From the NCBI RefSeq assembly GCF_918741295.1, contig NZ_CAKKNB010000001.1:496001-560000 (forward strand): 64,000 bases of DNA, written 5' to 3'. Position numbers and translations under genes: made by a program. This DNA is from Aquabacterium sp. CECT 9606 (lineage in GTDB: Bacteria > Pseudomonadota > Gammaproteobacteria > Burkholderiales > Burkholderiaceae_C). Below are positions 1 through 8,389 of the stretch, in pieces; the stretch's first letter is position 1, and each line of letters opens with the position of its first letter. The notes beneath the pieces were generated by a model. It made no database searches. It saw only the letters and a program-made list of their open reading frames with translations, and was not told the DNA's origin.

Positions 1-1
1 A

Positions 2-61
2 TTCGCGGGCGCCTTGATCGTCCTGGCCTTGGTGGCCGCCCGGCACTTGCGGTCCATGTGA
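2..61 (+). CDS. C-terminal end of an unidentified membrane protein (partial)
   Basis: An open frame enters from the left edge and stops at TGA 59-61. The 19 visible residues are a hydrophobic helix followed by Arg-His-Leu-Arg-Ser-Met, which looks like the last membrane span and short cytoplasmic tail of a membrane protein. Only the tail is present, so no function can be given. The alternative is that this is a chance open frame. Confidence 0.35.
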   Translation, partial: FAGALIVLALVAARHLRSM

Positions 62-108
62 TGCGGGAACGGTGTTTGCCGGAAAAGGTGATCCAACGGA
101 GAACCACC

Positions 109-315
109 ATGATCGACAACACCCACAGCCGCAGCGGCAGCGACCGCTTGCGCATCAACTTCAACGAGGACTACGAGGTCAGCCACTGGACGCGCAAGTT
201 CGGCATCTCGCGCGAACTGCTGAAAAATGCCATTGACGAAGTGGGAGACCATGCCCACGACATCGCCGAATACCTGCAGGAGCAGGAAAGCTCCGGCCAC
301 TCGCACTCGAGCTGA
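109..315 (+). CDS. DUF3606 family small protein
   Basis: A 68-residue soluble protein resembling the DUF3606 family of Burkholderiales and relatives, whose function is not known. The ATG at 109 is chosen because GGAG sits just upstream at 99-102; a longer frame from 58 has no such site. The core reads as a short helix-turn-helix-like fold (a WTRKFG segment, then helix residues leading to AEYLQEQ) with a Ser/His-rich tail. It is a single gene, possibly followed by the weak terminator at 481-500. Confidence 0.7.
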   Translation: MIDNTHSRSGSDRLRINFNEDYEVSHWTRKFGISRELLKNAIDEVGDHAHDIAEYLQEQESSGHSHSS

Positions 316-428
316 CCGCCTCCGCATCAAGCGGGCCAGCTCGCCTTCGCCCAGAAAGAGAAAGAAATCGCGGCGCTCTTCGGCGAGGGCGGCGGATTGA
401 GGCTCAAAATCGCGGCTCCCTGGGATTG

Positions 429-468
429 GTTGGCCAACAGGGGTCAAATCAGAAATTGTTGGCAATTT
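429..468. promoter_or_regulatory. Two small palindromes upstream of the desaturase operon
   Basis: The 257 bp between the DUF3606 gene and the desaturase hold no gene. They contain a perfect 10-bp palindrome GTTGGCCAAC (429-438) and an inverted repeat AAATTG-N4-CAATTT (453-468). Either could be a repressor operator for the lipid desaturase operon, as TetR-type regulators bind sites of this shape. No regulator gene is adjacent, so this is only a suggestion. Confidence 0.3.
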
Positions 469-480
469 GTGTGCCCATGA

Positions 481-500
481 GGGGCTTTACAGCCTTTTTT
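481..500 (+). terminator. Weak intrinsic terminator after the DUF3606 gene
   Basis: GGGGCT (481-486) can pair with AGCCTT (491-496) across a TTAC loop, four Watson-Crick pairs plus two G-T pairs, and the 3' arm runs into six T residues. The stem is short, so efficiency is doubtful. It could end the DUF3606 transcript. Confidence 0.35.
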
Positions 501-572
501 GTGGGGAAAGTGCCCATCGATCGATGAACGCAAATCGTTACCATCCCGCAAGCTCAGCATTACCTGTCATTC

Positions 573-1718
573 ATGAACCCCTCTTGCGCCGAACGCACCG
601 CGTTATACGACCAGATCGAAGCCGAATTTGAAGCCATCAAGCAGCGTTACCGCGCCAAGTTGGGCCCTGCCGATGTGAAGTACATCAAAGGCCTGCGCCT
701 GAAATCCCGCCTGGCGGAATTGGTGGGCCGTGGCCTGATCTGGATCAGCCCCGAACCCGTCACCTTCAGCCTGGGCGTGGCCTTCACCCTGCTGCACCGC
801 AACCTCGAATCGATCGAGATCGGGCACAACGTGCTGCACGGGCAATACGACAGCTTTGCCGAGATCCCGCAGTTCCACTCGCACAACTTCAAGTGGAAGG
901 CCCCGGTTGACGAAGAAGGCTGGCGCCGTGAACACAATGGCCTGCACCACGTGCACACCAATGTGTACGAGATGGACCCGGACCTGAACCACGGCATCCT
1001 GCGCATGAACGACAAGCAGCCGTGGAACAGCATGCACCGCTGGCAGGTGCCGATGTACCTGTTCATTGCCTACCCGATCGTGCTGTACGGCTTCAACGCG
1101 CAGAACCTGGGCTTTCGTCAGGCCTATCGCGAAGAAAAATTCCCGCTGGGCAACGAAGGCTACGCGCCCGTGCACCACCCGGGCGTGACCGATGCGCAAC
1201 TCAAGCGCCGCCATTGGCTGTCGATCAGCCGCGTGATGTTCAAGGAATACCTGCTGTTCCCGTTGCTGGCGCTGGCCACCGGCTATTCCTTCTGGAAGGT
1301 GATGCTGGGTAACATGCTGGTCGATGGCATCAACAACTACTGGATCAGCCTGACCATCCAGGCCACGCACCTGACCGAGCCCCTGCAGCCCGAAGATGCG
1401 CTGAAGCACAAGGGCCACTGGTACCTCACGCAACTCGATTCGAGCGTGAACTTCAAGGGCAGCCGCACCATGAGCATCCTGTGGGGCCACCTGAACTACC
1501 AGATCGAGCACCATCTCTTCCCCGACATCCCCTCGCGCCATTACCCGGACATCGCCCTGGAAGTGCAGGAGGTGTGCAAGCGCCACGGCCTGCCCTACAA
1601 GTGCAACCCGACGTGGTTCCACGCCATCCGCAACTACATGGCCGTGATGTGGAAGTTCTCCTTCCCGCCCAAGGCCGATGTGAACGGCGAGCCGGTGGAA
1701 GGCGCGCGCCATGCTTGA
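573..1718 (+). CDS. Membrane fatty-acid desaturase
   Basis: A 381-residue di-iron desaturase that inserts a double bond into acyl chains, probably of membrane lipid or acyl-CoA. The three histidine boxes are visible: H85-x3-H89, HNGLHHVH (121-128) and QIEHH (310-314). The last box starts with Gln, as in front-end and linoleoyl-CoA-type desaturases. There is no fused cytochrome b5 domain, so electrons must come from another protein. The next gene, which overlaps by 8 bp, is an FAD/2Fe-2S reductase and is the obvious donor. Hydrophobic segments flank the boxes. The exact position of desaturation cannot be read from sequence. Confidence 0.9.
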   Translation: MNPSCAERTALYDQIEAEFEAIKQRYRAKLGPADVKYIKGLRLKSRLAELVGRGLIWISPEPVTFSLGVAFTLLHRNLESIEIGHNVLHGQYDSFAEIPQFHSHNFKWKAPVDEEGWRREHNGLHHVHTNVYEMDPDLNHGILRMNDKQPWNSMHRWQVPMYLFIAYPIVLYGFNAQNLGFRQAYREEKFPLGNEGYAPVHHPGVTDAQLKRRHWLSISRVMFKEYLLFPLLALATGYSFWKVMLGNMLVDGINNYWISLTIQATHLTEPLQPEDALKHKGHWYLTQLDSSVNFKGSRTMSILWGHLNYQIEHHLFPDIPSRHYPDIALEVQEVCKRHGLPYKCNPTWFHAIRNYMAVMWKFSFPPKADVNGEPVEGARHA

Positions 1719-2832
1719 CCGCGCCTTGGCCCGGGTCAATGGCTGGGCGCTGGACGCCGTGGCCCCTGAGTGGGTGGACTACGTCGTCAGCAACACGATG
1801 ACCGACTTCAACCGCTGGTTCAACGGTTTCCTGTGGACCTACGAGCTCAAGGCCTTGGTGGAGCAGGTGATCGACGAAGCTCCTGGCGTGAAGACCTTTG
1901 TGCTGCGTCCCAACCAGCACTGGCGCGGCTTCCAGCCCGGCCAGCACGTCGAGGTCTTCCTGCCCATCGGCGGTGACACGGTTCGCCGCTACTACAGCCT
2001 GTCGGGCCTGCCGAATGATCGCTTCAGCATCACCGTCAAGCAAACGGAAGGTGGCCAGGCTTCCCGGTGGATGCACCAGCACCTGCGTGCCGGCATGCCG
2101 CTGAAAATCGGCCACCCCCAAGGCCGCTTTTGCCACCAGGGCCAGGCCAAGGTGTTGTTCTTGTGCGCGGGCTCAGGCATCACGCCCTGCCACTCGATGG
2201 TGAGCGCCTTGCTGGCACAACCTGAGGCCGAGCGCCCTGACATCCAGGTGATGGCCCAGTTCCGCCAGGCTTCAGAGGTGATCTTCTGGGAGACCCTGCA
2301 GCAATGGGCGCAAGACGGCCTGAACGTAACCACGGCGCTGAGCGGCCTGAGCGCCGAGCAGGTCTGCCTGCCCGGCCTGGCGCCAAGGCTGGACGCCGTG
2401 CAACTGCAAAAGCATTGCCCCGATCTGCTGGACCGCGACATTTACCTGTGCGGCCCCATCGGTTTCATGACGCAGATGATCGAGCACCTGCGTGCCTTGA
2501 ACGTGGACCTGGGCCGCGTGCACACCGAGCGTTTCGTGGTGGCCGAGCCGCCTTCGGCCTCTCCGGGAGCCGAGTTTGAAATTGCCGGTGCCGAAGTTTT
2601 CTTCCAGCACCTGAACACCCGCATCACCCTGACCGAAGAGGACCAGGGCAAGACGCTGCTGCAACTGGGGCTGGACCACGGCGTGCTGCTCGAATCAGGC
2701 TGCTGCCAAGGCATGTGCGGCACCTGCAAATTGACGGTGCATGAAGGGCAGGTCAGTGGCAATTCGCTGGGCAAGGCGGTGTACCTGTGCACAGCCTACC
2801 CCGCCTCACGCCAATTGGTGCTCGACGCCTGA
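1711..2832 (+). CDS. Ferredoxin reductase with C-terminal 2Fe-2S domain, desaturase electron donor
   Basis: A 373-residue flavoprotein. It has an FAD-binding barrel (RRYYSLSG), an NAD(P)-binding domain (LCAGSGITPC) and a plant-type 2Fe-2S ferredoxin domain with C331-x4-C336-x2-C339 and C360. It would pass electrons from NAD(P)H through FAD to the iron-sulfur cluster and on to the desaturase. The ATG at 1711 lies inside the end of the desaturase gene (8-bp overlap), so the two are translationally coupled. The pair resembles the mycobacterial DesA3 and Rv3230c arrangement. About 60 N-terminal residues precede the FAD domain and may contact the membrane or the partner. Confidence 0.88.
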   Translation: MLDRALARVNGWALDAVAPEWVDYVVSNTMTDFNRWFNGFLWTYELKALVEQVIDEAPGVKTFVLRPNQHWRGFQPGQHVEVFLPIGGDTVRRYYSLSGLPNDRFSITVKQTEGGQASRWMHQHLRAGMPLKIGHPQGRFCHQGQAKVLFLCAGSGITPCHSMVSALLAQPEAERPDIQVMAQFRQASEVIFWETLQQWAQDGLNVTTALSGLSAEQVCLPGLAPRLDAVQLQKHCPDLLDRDIYLCGPIGFMTQMIEHLRALNVDLGRVHTERFVVAEPPSASPGAEFEIAGAEVFFQHLNTRITLTEEDQGKTLLQLGLDHGVLLESGCCQGMCGTCKLTVHEGQVSGNSLGKAVYLCTAYPASRQLVLDA

Positions 2833-2933
2833 CCGGGTGGGCCTGTGGCTCTGGTAACCAGATGCTGCACGATGCCGCATAGGCATGGTGATTGCCGAGT
2901 TTGGGGACTTACCCATGTTCAGCAGGAGACACC

Positions 2934-3293
2934 ATGCACATCGAAGTCAACACCACCCACCAGATCACCAGCCAGGAATCCTTGAAGGCCGAGGTGGCCG
3001 ACATGGTTGAGCACACCTTGAACCGTTTTTCCGACCATGTGACCACCATCGAAGTGCACCTGGACGACGAGAACGGCAGCAAGGGCGGCGAAGACGACAT
3101 CCGCTGCACGATCGAGGCTCGCCTGGTCGGCCAGCAGCCCATTGCCGTGACAGGCCATGCGGCCAGCGTGGCCCAGGCCACCCATGGGGCTTCCGGCAAG
3201 ATGGCGCGCGCTCTGGAGACCGCCATCGGGCGGCATTTTGCCAAGCTGCGTTCCAACGTGGGCCTGGGTCACTTGCCCACGCCCGAGGCCTGA
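2934..3293 (+). CDS. HPF/RaiA-type ribosome-associated protein
   Basis: A 119-residue protein with the S30EA/sigma-54 modulation fold seen in ribosome hibernation factors, which bind the small-subunit decoding region and silence ribosomes under stress. It starts at ATG 2934 behind AGGAG (2924-2928); an upstream in-frame start at 2892 lacks a site. It is a short form without the long C-terminal dimerisation domain. A second EF-G lies 0.4 kb away on the other strand, a suggestive neighbour. The sequence is divergent from classical HPF, so it may be a paralogue. Confidence 0.75.
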   Translation: MHIEVNTTHQITSQESLKAEVADMVEHTLNRFSDHVTTIEVHLDDENGSKGGEDDIRCTIEARLVGQQPIAVTGHAASVAQATHGASGKMARALETAIGRHFAKLRSNVGLGHLPTPEA

Positions 3294-3315
3294 GTGACCG
3301 TGTTATCGCTATCGG

Positions 3316-3690
3316 CTACTGGCCGATCACCAGGTCATCGGGGGCCAGCAGGGCCAACAGCTCGGGGATGTTGATGGGCTTGGTGAGGTGCGCGGCGAAG
3401 CCCGCCTTCTTGCTGCGCAGGATGTCAGCGTGCGCCCCGCTGCCGGTGGCCGCAATGAACACACAGCTGGGTTCAACCTTGAAGCGCAGGTGGGCGGCCA
3501 GTTCATAGCCATCCATGTTGGGCAGGCCGATGTCGAGCACCACCACATGGGGCTCGAACTGCTCGGCCAGTGCCAGGGCATGTTCCGCCGTGACGGCGGA
3601 ACGCACCTCGTGGCCTTCCAGTTCCAGCAAGTCGACGAGCGCATCGACGGTGTCCGAATGATCATCCACAACCAGCACGCGCCTACCCAT
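3316..3690 (-). CDS. Stand-alone response-regulator receiver domain
   Basis: A 124-residue CheY-like receiver with no output domain. The acidic pair DD follows the first strand (VLVVDDHSD), the phosphoacceptor is the Asp of VVVLDIGLPNMDG, and the conserved Lys is in LTKPIN. The ATG at 3690 is preferred because GAGG lies eight bases upstream; a GTG at 3699 is possible. It begins about 40 bp after the EF-G stop on the same strand and is probably co-transcribed with it. Its receiver is of the type found at the C-terminus of the hybrid kinases in this window, so it may take phosphate from one of them. Confidence 0.88.
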   Translation of the reverse strand: MGRRVLVVDDHSDTVDALVDLLELEGHEVRSAVTAEHALALAEQFEPHVVVLDIGLPNMDGYELAAHLRFKVEPSCVFIAATGSGAHADILRSKKAGFAAHLTKPINIPELLALLAPDDLVIGQ

Positions 3691-3728
3691 CTTCGTCACC
3701 TCGACCCACCAAAAACATGGAGCGGATC

Positions 3729-5738
3729 TTAACCTTTCCCGAAAGGGGCAAGCGTGGGCGCCGCCTCGTAGTGATCGAAGTGCATCGAGTACTGCGCCCG
3801 GCCCGATGACAAGGCGCGCAGTTGCCCGATGTAGCCGAACATCTCGCTCAGCGGCACATCCGCTTCGATCACCGAGGCATTGCCGCGCGCGTCTTGCGAA
3901 CGAACGTGGCCTCGCCGGCGCGACAGATCGCCGATCACATCGCCCAGGTGGTCGGCCGGGGTCAGCACCTCGACCGACATCACGGGCTCCAGGACGATGG
4001 GGCCGGCCTTGGCCGCCGCTTCACGGAAGGCGGCCGCCGCCGCCAGCTCGAAGGCCAGCGATGACGAGTCCTTCTCGTGGAAGCTGCCGTCCAGCAACGT
4101 GGCTTTGAAGTCCACGCAGGCGTGGCCAGCCACCACGCCCGAGAGCGCGGCACGCCGCACCCCGGCTTCCACCGCCGGGATGAACTCGCGCGGAATGGCA
4201 CCGCCCGTCACCAGGTTTTCGAACTGGATGCCTTCGCCGCGAGGCAAGGGCGCCAGCCTCAGCTTGACCTCGGCGAACTGGCCGGGGCCGCCGCTTTGCT
4301 TCTTGTGCACATGGCTCACTTCAAACTCCTTCGTGATGGTCTCGCGGTAAGCCACTTGCGGGCGCCCTGTGATGACGTTCACGCCGTGGCGGCTGCGCAG
4401 GTTCTCCAGCGTGACTTCCAACTGCAACTCACCCATGCCGGACAGGATGACCTGGCCCGACTCGGCGTCTTGCCGCACCCGCAGGCTCGGGTCTTCGCGC
4501 GTCAGCGACTGCAGCGCCTTGCTCAGGCTTTGCTGGTCGGCCTGCGAGCGGGGCTCGACCGCGATGTCGATGACAGGCTCGGGCACGGCGATGTTCTCCA
4601 GCACCAGGGGGTGGGCTGGATCACACAGCGTGTGGCCGGTGAGCGTGTCCTTCAGGCCCACGATCGCGGCGATGTCGCCCGCGCCAATCTCTTGTCGCTC
4701 GATGCGCTTGTCGGCATGCACTTCGTACAACCGGGCCACCCTTTCCTTCTTACCCGTGTTGGCGTTGAACACCGTGTCGCCTGCGCGCAGACGCCCTGCG
4801 TACACGCGCACGAACACCATCGCGCCATGTTCGCCTTCCACCAGCTTGAAGGCCAGGGCCGACAGGTGCTCGCCCGCGCTGTCGCCCTGCCGCTCAGAAG
4901 GCGAGGGCAGGCAGCCCACGACCGCGTCCAGCAAAGGCTCGATGCCCTTGTTCTTGAAGGCCGAGCCAGCGAGCACGGGCACGAAGGCGCCGCTCAGCGT
5001 GCCCCGGCGCAGGCAAGCCTGCAGTACTTCCACAGGGATGTCTTCGCCCCGTACATACGCGGCCAAGGCCTGGTCGTCTTGCTCCACCACGGTTTCGATC
5101 AGGCGAGCGCGGGCCGCCAGTGCAGGCACCAGCAGGTCCTGGGGGACCCCGGTGATCTGCACCGGATCACCCGCGTGCTCGCCCAGCCAGAGCAGCGCGC
5201 GCATGTTGAGCACGTCGACCACGCCTTTGAACTCGTGCTCGGTGCCGATGGGCAGGTGCAGAACGGCGGTCTTGACGCCCAGGCGTTCTTCGATCATGCC
5301 CACGACGCGGTCGAAGTCGGCCCCGATGCGGTCGAGCTTGTTGACGAAGGCCAGCCGAGGCACCTGGTAGCGGTCGGCCAGCCGCCAGTTGGTCTCGGTC
5401 TGCGGTTCCACGCCAGCCACGCCGTCGAAAACGACCACGGCACCATCGAGCACACGCAGGGAACGGTTGACCTCGATGTTGAAGTCGATGTGCCCGGGTG
5501 TGTCGATGAGGTTGATCTGCGCACCCTTCCAGAACACGGTGGTGGCCGCGCTGTTGATGGTGATGCCGCGTTGGCGCTCTTGTGGGTCGAAGTCCATGGT
5601 GGTGGTGCCGTTGTGCACTTCACCCACGCGGTGGTTTTCGCCCGTGTAGAACAGGATGCGTTCGGTGGTGGTGGTCTTGCCTGCGTCGACGTGCGCGATG
5701 ATGCCGATGTTGCGCAGGGTGCTGTTGAGCTTGTTCAT
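3729..5738 (-). CDS. fusA: Elongation factor G paralogue (EF-G2 type)
   Basis: A 669-residue translational GTPase, about 30 residues shorter than the usual EF-G. The G motifs are intact: [26 protein letters not shown] and GSAFKNKG. Domains II to V follow. EF-G moves tRNA and mRNA through the ribosome and, with RRF, recycles ribosomes. The gene is not in a str operon (no rpsL, rpsG or tuf nearby), which points to a second copy. Family members of this kind may specialise in stress translation or recycling. A hairpin terminator and a short open frame lie upstream and may regulate it. Confidence 0.9.
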   Translation of the reverse strand: MNKLNSTLRNIGIIAHVDAGKTTTTERILFYTGENHRVGEVHNGTTTMDFDPQERQRGITINSAATTVFWKGAQINLIDTPGHIDFNIEVNRSLRVLDGAVVVFDGVAGVEPQTETNWRLADRYQVPRLAFVNKLDRIGADFDRVVGMIEERLGVKTAVLHLPIGTEHEFKGVVDVLNMRALLWLGEHAGDPVQITGVPQDLLVPALAARARLIETVVEQDDQALAAYVRGEDIPVEVLQACLRRGTLSGAFVPVLAGSAFKNKGIEPLLDAVVGCLPSPSERQGDSAGEHLSALAFKLVEGEHGAMVFVRVYAGRLRAGDTVFNANTGKKERVARLYEVHADKRIERQEIGAGDIAAIVGLKDTLTGHTLCDPAHPLVLENIAVPEPVIDIAVEPRSQADQQSLSKALQSLTREDPSLRVRQDAESGQVILSGMGELQLEVTLENLRSRHGVNVITGRPQVAYRETITKEFEVSHVHKKQSGGPGQFAEVKLRLAPLPRGEGIQFENLVTGGAIPREFIPAVEAGVRRAALSGVVAGHACVDFKATLLDGSFHEKDSSSLAFELAAAAAFREAAAKAGPIVLEPVMSVEVLTPADHLGDVIGDLSRRRGHVRSQDARGNASVIEADVPLSEMFGYIGQLRALSSGRAQYSMHFDHYEAAPTLAPFGKG

Positions 5739-5915
5739 GTGGATCTTTCATTCATTCGGTGCGTGAAGACTGGTGCCAGCCTTCAAGCGGAAACGAAAGA
5801 TCCGCGCGACAGGCTAGCCCTGGACTTGCCGGGAAACAGCGTCACCAAGGCACGAGCGCAAGCAGCCGCATGCCTTGGCGGTGTGAATCGTGGCGATCAG
5901 CTTGTCGTAGGTGCG

Positions 5916-5952
5916 CATGAAAAAACCCCGGAGGCGTTGGCCGACCGGGGTT
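5916..5952 (-). terminator. Intrinsic terminator or attenuator upstream of EF-G2
   Basis: On the minus strand AACCCCGG (5952-5945) pairs with CCGGGGTT (5931-5924) around a 13-base loop, and the 3' arm runs directly into a run of six T residues. This is a good rho-independent terminator, located 178 bp before the EF-G start. It can end the BPSS1780-type gene transcript or act as an attenuator for read-through into EF-G. The 345-bp gap 5739-6083 holds this hairpin, a second hairpin and two small open frames (5999-6064, and an ATG frame of 34 codons at 5814-5918). Confidence 0.75.
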
Positions 5953-5958
5953 GAAGCC

Positions 5959-5976
5959 GGAAGGCAGGCGCCTTCC
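5959..5976 (-). promoter_or_regulatory. Stem-loop between leader frame and terminator
   Basis: GGAAGGC (5976-5970 on the minus strand) pairs with GCCTTCC (5965-5959) around a 4-base loop. It lies six bases ahead of the terminator stem and 22 bases after the stop of the leader frame. This is the place where an anti-terminator or pause hairpin would sit in an attenuator. The role is inferred from position only. Confidence 0.4.
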
Positions 5977-5998
5977 GAATGAATGAGGATTCGAAAGG

Positions 5999-6064
5999 CT
6001 AAGCGGGTGCCGCGATGATCGTGAGATCACGCAGGCAGTTGAAGTTGAGGGCTTTGCAAGTCAT
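5999..6064 (-). CDS. Possible 21-codon leader peptide upstream of EF-G2
   Basis: ATG at 6064 opens a frame of 21 codons ending in TAG at 5999-6001, reading MTCKALNFNCLRDLTIIAAP followed by Ala. It starts 19 bases after the stop of the BPSS1780-type gene and is followed at once by two hairpins, the second a strong terminator. The ribosome-binding site is weak (an A-rich stretch). The arrangement of short frame, stem-loop, terminator and structural gene is that of a translation-controlled attenuator. It could also be a chance frame. Confidence 0.4.
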   Translation of the reverse strand: MTCKALNFNCLRDLTIIAAPA

Positions 6065-6083
6065 GGCGCGATTGTGATCTTTT

Positions 6084-6896
6084 TCAAATGCCCTTGCTTG
6101 GCGCAGTGCCGTGGAAGATGTCGCGGTAGCCCACATAGCCAGTGATGACGATGACGGGCAACAGCACCAGCCAACCCAACCCCAGGGGGATGGTGGCCAC
6201 CACGGCCCAGAGCAGGTAGCTCAGGAACCACACGAAGGAGGCCGGCACGTTCTTGAAGCTGGCCTTGAGGCTCATCATCAAGGCTTGCGGCACGGGCACG
6301 TTCTGCTCGTGGATCAGGTAAGGCGAGAAGATGATGGTGCTCATGGCCAAGGCCATGGCCGCGAAATAACCCAGCACCATCAGGCCGCCTGCAGAGAACA
6401 CCTGGTGCATGGCCATTTGCCGCTCGGTCATGCTGCCCAGGAACATCGCCATCACGCTGGCGGAACTGAACAGGAAGACCACGCCCATGCTCAACATCAT
6501 GATGAGCAGGTACAGCAAGCCGGCCAGCAGCAGGGCCCCAGGGCGGCGCTTGAAGCCATCGAACACCTGGCTGACCTCGAAGCGACCGTCGCGCATGAGG
6601 CTGTGGGCGCAGGAACCCAGGCCCGCCATGGCGATCGGGAATACCACCGAGGTCAGCAGGTTCAGCAAGGGAACCATGGACACGACCACCAGCAGCACGA
6701 AGGTCAGCAGCAAAGCGCCCCACCAGGCCAAGGGCTGGGCCTTGAAAAGGCGCCAGGCCACGCCATACCAGTTCCAGCCAGCGGCGGCCGGGCAAGTGCG
6801 GCCTTCGGGGTTGAACGGCTCGCCGTCCAGCGGCGTGCCCACCGGGATGTCGCGCACTTCGGTGCGGGGCGGCGCATAGTGGTTGTGTTCGGTCAT
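6084..6896 (-). CDS. BPSS1780 family membrane protein
   Basis: A 270-residue integral membrane protein of the BPSS1780 family, of unknown function and typical of Burkholderiales. It has a soluble N-terminus of about 55 residues, then roughly six hydrophobic spans: one near residue 60, paired spans around 105-145, and more near 160, 210 and 230. It is transcribed away from slyX. Downstream it runs into the leader and terminator region before EF-G2. No catalytic motif is visible. Confidence 0.8.
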   Translation of the reverse strand: MTEHNHYAPPRTEVRDIPVGTPLDGEPFNPEGRTCPAAAGWNWYGVAWRLFKAQPLAWWGALLLTFVLLVVVSMVPLLNLLTSVVFPIAMAGLGSCAHSLMRDGRFEVSQVFDGFKRRPGALLLAGLLYLLIMMLSMGVVFLFSSASVMAMFLGSMTERQMAMHQVFSAGGLMVLGYFAAMALAMSTIIFSPYLIHEQNVPVPQALMMSLKASFKNVPASFVWFLSYLLWAVVATIPLGLGWLVLLPVIVITGYVGYRDIFHGTAPSKGI

Positions 6897-6956
6897 TTTG
6901 GGTCCCTGTGTTGCGATGACCCGAGATCATCCACCGACTTCGTGTCCAATGCGGGC

Positions 6957-7175
6957 ATGGAACACCCGAACAACACCGAGCAGCGCCTGACCGACCTGGA
7001 AATCAAGGCCAGTTTCACAGAAGACTTGCTGGACAGCCTGAACCAGATCGTGGTTCGGCAGCAGCAGCAAATCGACCTGTTGATGGCGGAGGTCAGCCAC
7101 CTGCGGCGCCAGGAGCCCGACAGCGGGGCAGGGGGCTTTCGCAGCCTGCGCGACGAACTGCCTCCGCACTACTGA
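6957..7175 (+). CDS. slyX: SlyX-like coiled-coil protein
   Basis: A 72-residue protein with a central amphipathic coiled coil (residues 8-50) and the SlyX-type C-terminus ending in Leu-Pro-Pro-His-Tyr. SlyX is a small cytoplasmic protein of unsettled function, often encoded near slyD in enterobacteria. The ATG at 6957 gives the family length; the frame is open far upstream, but that stretch is antisense to the BPSS1780-type gene. It ends only 6 bp from the end of the converging DUF4142 gene. Confidence 0.8.
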   Translation: MEHPNNTEQRLTDLEIKASFTEDLLDSLNQIVVRQQQQIDLLMAEVSHLRRQEPDSGAGGFRSLRDELPPHY

Positions 7176-7181
7176 AGAACG

Positions 7182-7775
7182 TCAAGGCTTTTTCGGCTCG
7201 TCCTTGTGCACCAAGGCGTACAAGTCGCGTGACATGTCGAGGTGGTGCTGCAAGGTGGGCAAGGTCTGGGTGGCGAAGGCCTTCACCTGCGGGTCCTTGG
7301 CCTCGTCGGCCGCCTTCTGGAACAGCTTGACGGTGTCCTGGTGCGCCTTCAACCCGATCGAATCGGCGTAGTGCTTGTCAAAGCTGGCGCCCTCACGCGC
7401 TGACAGCAGCTTCAACTTGGCCTTTTGCATGATCGAAGGGCCATCGGGCAACTGGACGCCCTTGGCGGCGGCCAGGACGCTGAGTTCCTCGCCAGCTTTG
7501 GTGTGCTCGTCCACCATCTTCTGGGCGAAGGCCTTGACTTCGGGGCTGACCGCCTTGCTGAGCGCCAGCTTGCTGCCTTCGACTTCAGCGTGGCCATCCT
7601 GGGCGGCTTGCTTGAGGAAGGCACTGTCGGCTCGGGCCAGTTTTGCGCTGGGCTGGCTGGTCAGCACGGCGGACGCCGACGAGGCGGATGAGGTCTGCTG
7701 GGCGCGGGCAGCACCCGTGGACACGACGGCGGTCAACAGAAAGGCGGTGGTCAGGCAAGCGATGGTTCTGAGCAT
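7182..7775 (-). CDS. Exported DUF4142 protein
   Basis: A 197-residue protein with a signal peptide (basic start, hydrophobic run, Ala-x-Ala cleavage site near residue 25), a Ser/Ala-rich spacer, and a helical DUF4142 domain of the ferritin-like class with several His and Glu (HAEVEGS, DEHTKAGEE, LQHHLDMS). Members are periplasmic and of unknown role, often stress-linked. The ATG at 7775 is set by the strong site AGGAGGAG; a frame to 7802 has none. It is the last gene of the long minus-strand group. Confidence 0.85.
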   Translation of the reverse strand: MLRTIACLTTAFLLTAVVSTGAARAQQTSSASSASAVLTSQPSAKLARADSAFLKQAAQDGHAEVEGSKLALSKAVSPEVKAFAQKMVDEHTKAGEELSVLAAAKGVQLPDGPSIMQKAKLKLLSAREGASFDKHYADSIGLKAHQDTVKLFQKAADEAKDPQVKAFATQTLPTLQHHLDMSRDLYALVHKDEPKKP

Positions 7776-7874
7776 GATTTTCTCCTCCTGGAGCAACGTC
7801 AAAAATGACCATTCGTCGGCAATTGGCGTTCCTGGGGTCGCGCCAGTTGGCCGCCATGGCCTGAGCGGCCAGTG

Positions 7875-8324
7875 TCAGCGCCTCTTGCCGCCCTCGGCGA
7901 TGCGCTTGACCCGGCGTTCGGCCGCACCGGTCACCAGGAAGCGTTCCAGGGCGTTGGCATCGGCCAGCACTTGCGCACCCTCGGTCCGACAGCGGGCCTG
8001 CAATTGCAGCAACTCCGAGGCGGGCATGGACTTCTGGGCCTGTTTGGCCGCGTCCAGCAACTGATCGGCTTCGGGCTTGCGCAGGCCATCCTGGTAGGCC
8101 GTGCCAATGATGGCGAAGCCACTTTGCGTGAGCTTCAGCAACTCTGGCTCCACGCTGTGATCGCCTCCTTTGAGCCGGGCTGCCAGGGGCTCGGCCTGCG
8201 TCGTCAGCGCCGCGACGCAGGCTGCGCGGTGCTCGTGGGATGGGTTGGGATCGGCGGGCCAGGCGGCCGTGGCCACCCCAGCCCACAGGCAGGCGAGCAA
8301 CTGGCTTGCTCGGCAATGGCGCAT
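7875..8324 (-). CDS. Small exported protein of unknown function
   Basis: A 149-residue protein with an N-terminal signal peptide (CLWAGVATAAWPA, cleavage near residue 24) and a helical mature part with two Cys (residues about 35 and 108) that could form a disulfide. The ATG at 8324 follows GGAGA. I do not recognise the family. It lies 65 bp after the Nramp transporter and about 100 bp before the DUF4142 gene on the same strand, so it probably belongs to the tail of the same transcription unit. Confidence 0.65.
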   Translation of the reverse strand: MRHCRASQLLACLWAGVATAAWPADPNPSHEHRAACVAALTTQAEPLAARLKGGDHSVEPELLKLTQSGFAIIGTAYQDGLRKPEADQLLDAAKQAQKSMPASELLQLQARCRTEGAQVLADANALERFLVTGAAERRVKRIAEGGKRR

Positions 8325-8389
8325 GGCGTCTCCGGTGCGGCTTGATGCGCCGCTTGTGCGGTGGATTCTGCCATCGTCCCTCATGGCGC

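Noticed and set aside
603-1739. Long open frame of 378 codons on the minus strand over the desaturase
   Set aside because: It is antisense to a gene with all three histidine boxes, and its translation is His/Val/Arg-rich with no family resemblance. High GC produces such shadows.
4077-5954. Open frame of 625 codons on the plus strand opposite EF-G2
   Set aside because: EF-G2 shows all G motifs on the minus strand. The plus-strand frame is a codon-bias shadow.
5842-6030. Minus-strand frame of 62 codons before EF-G2
   Set aside because: It runs through the terminator hairpin, has no ribosome site and is Pro/Arg/Ser-rich. The 21-codon frame at 5999-6064 is the better candidate.
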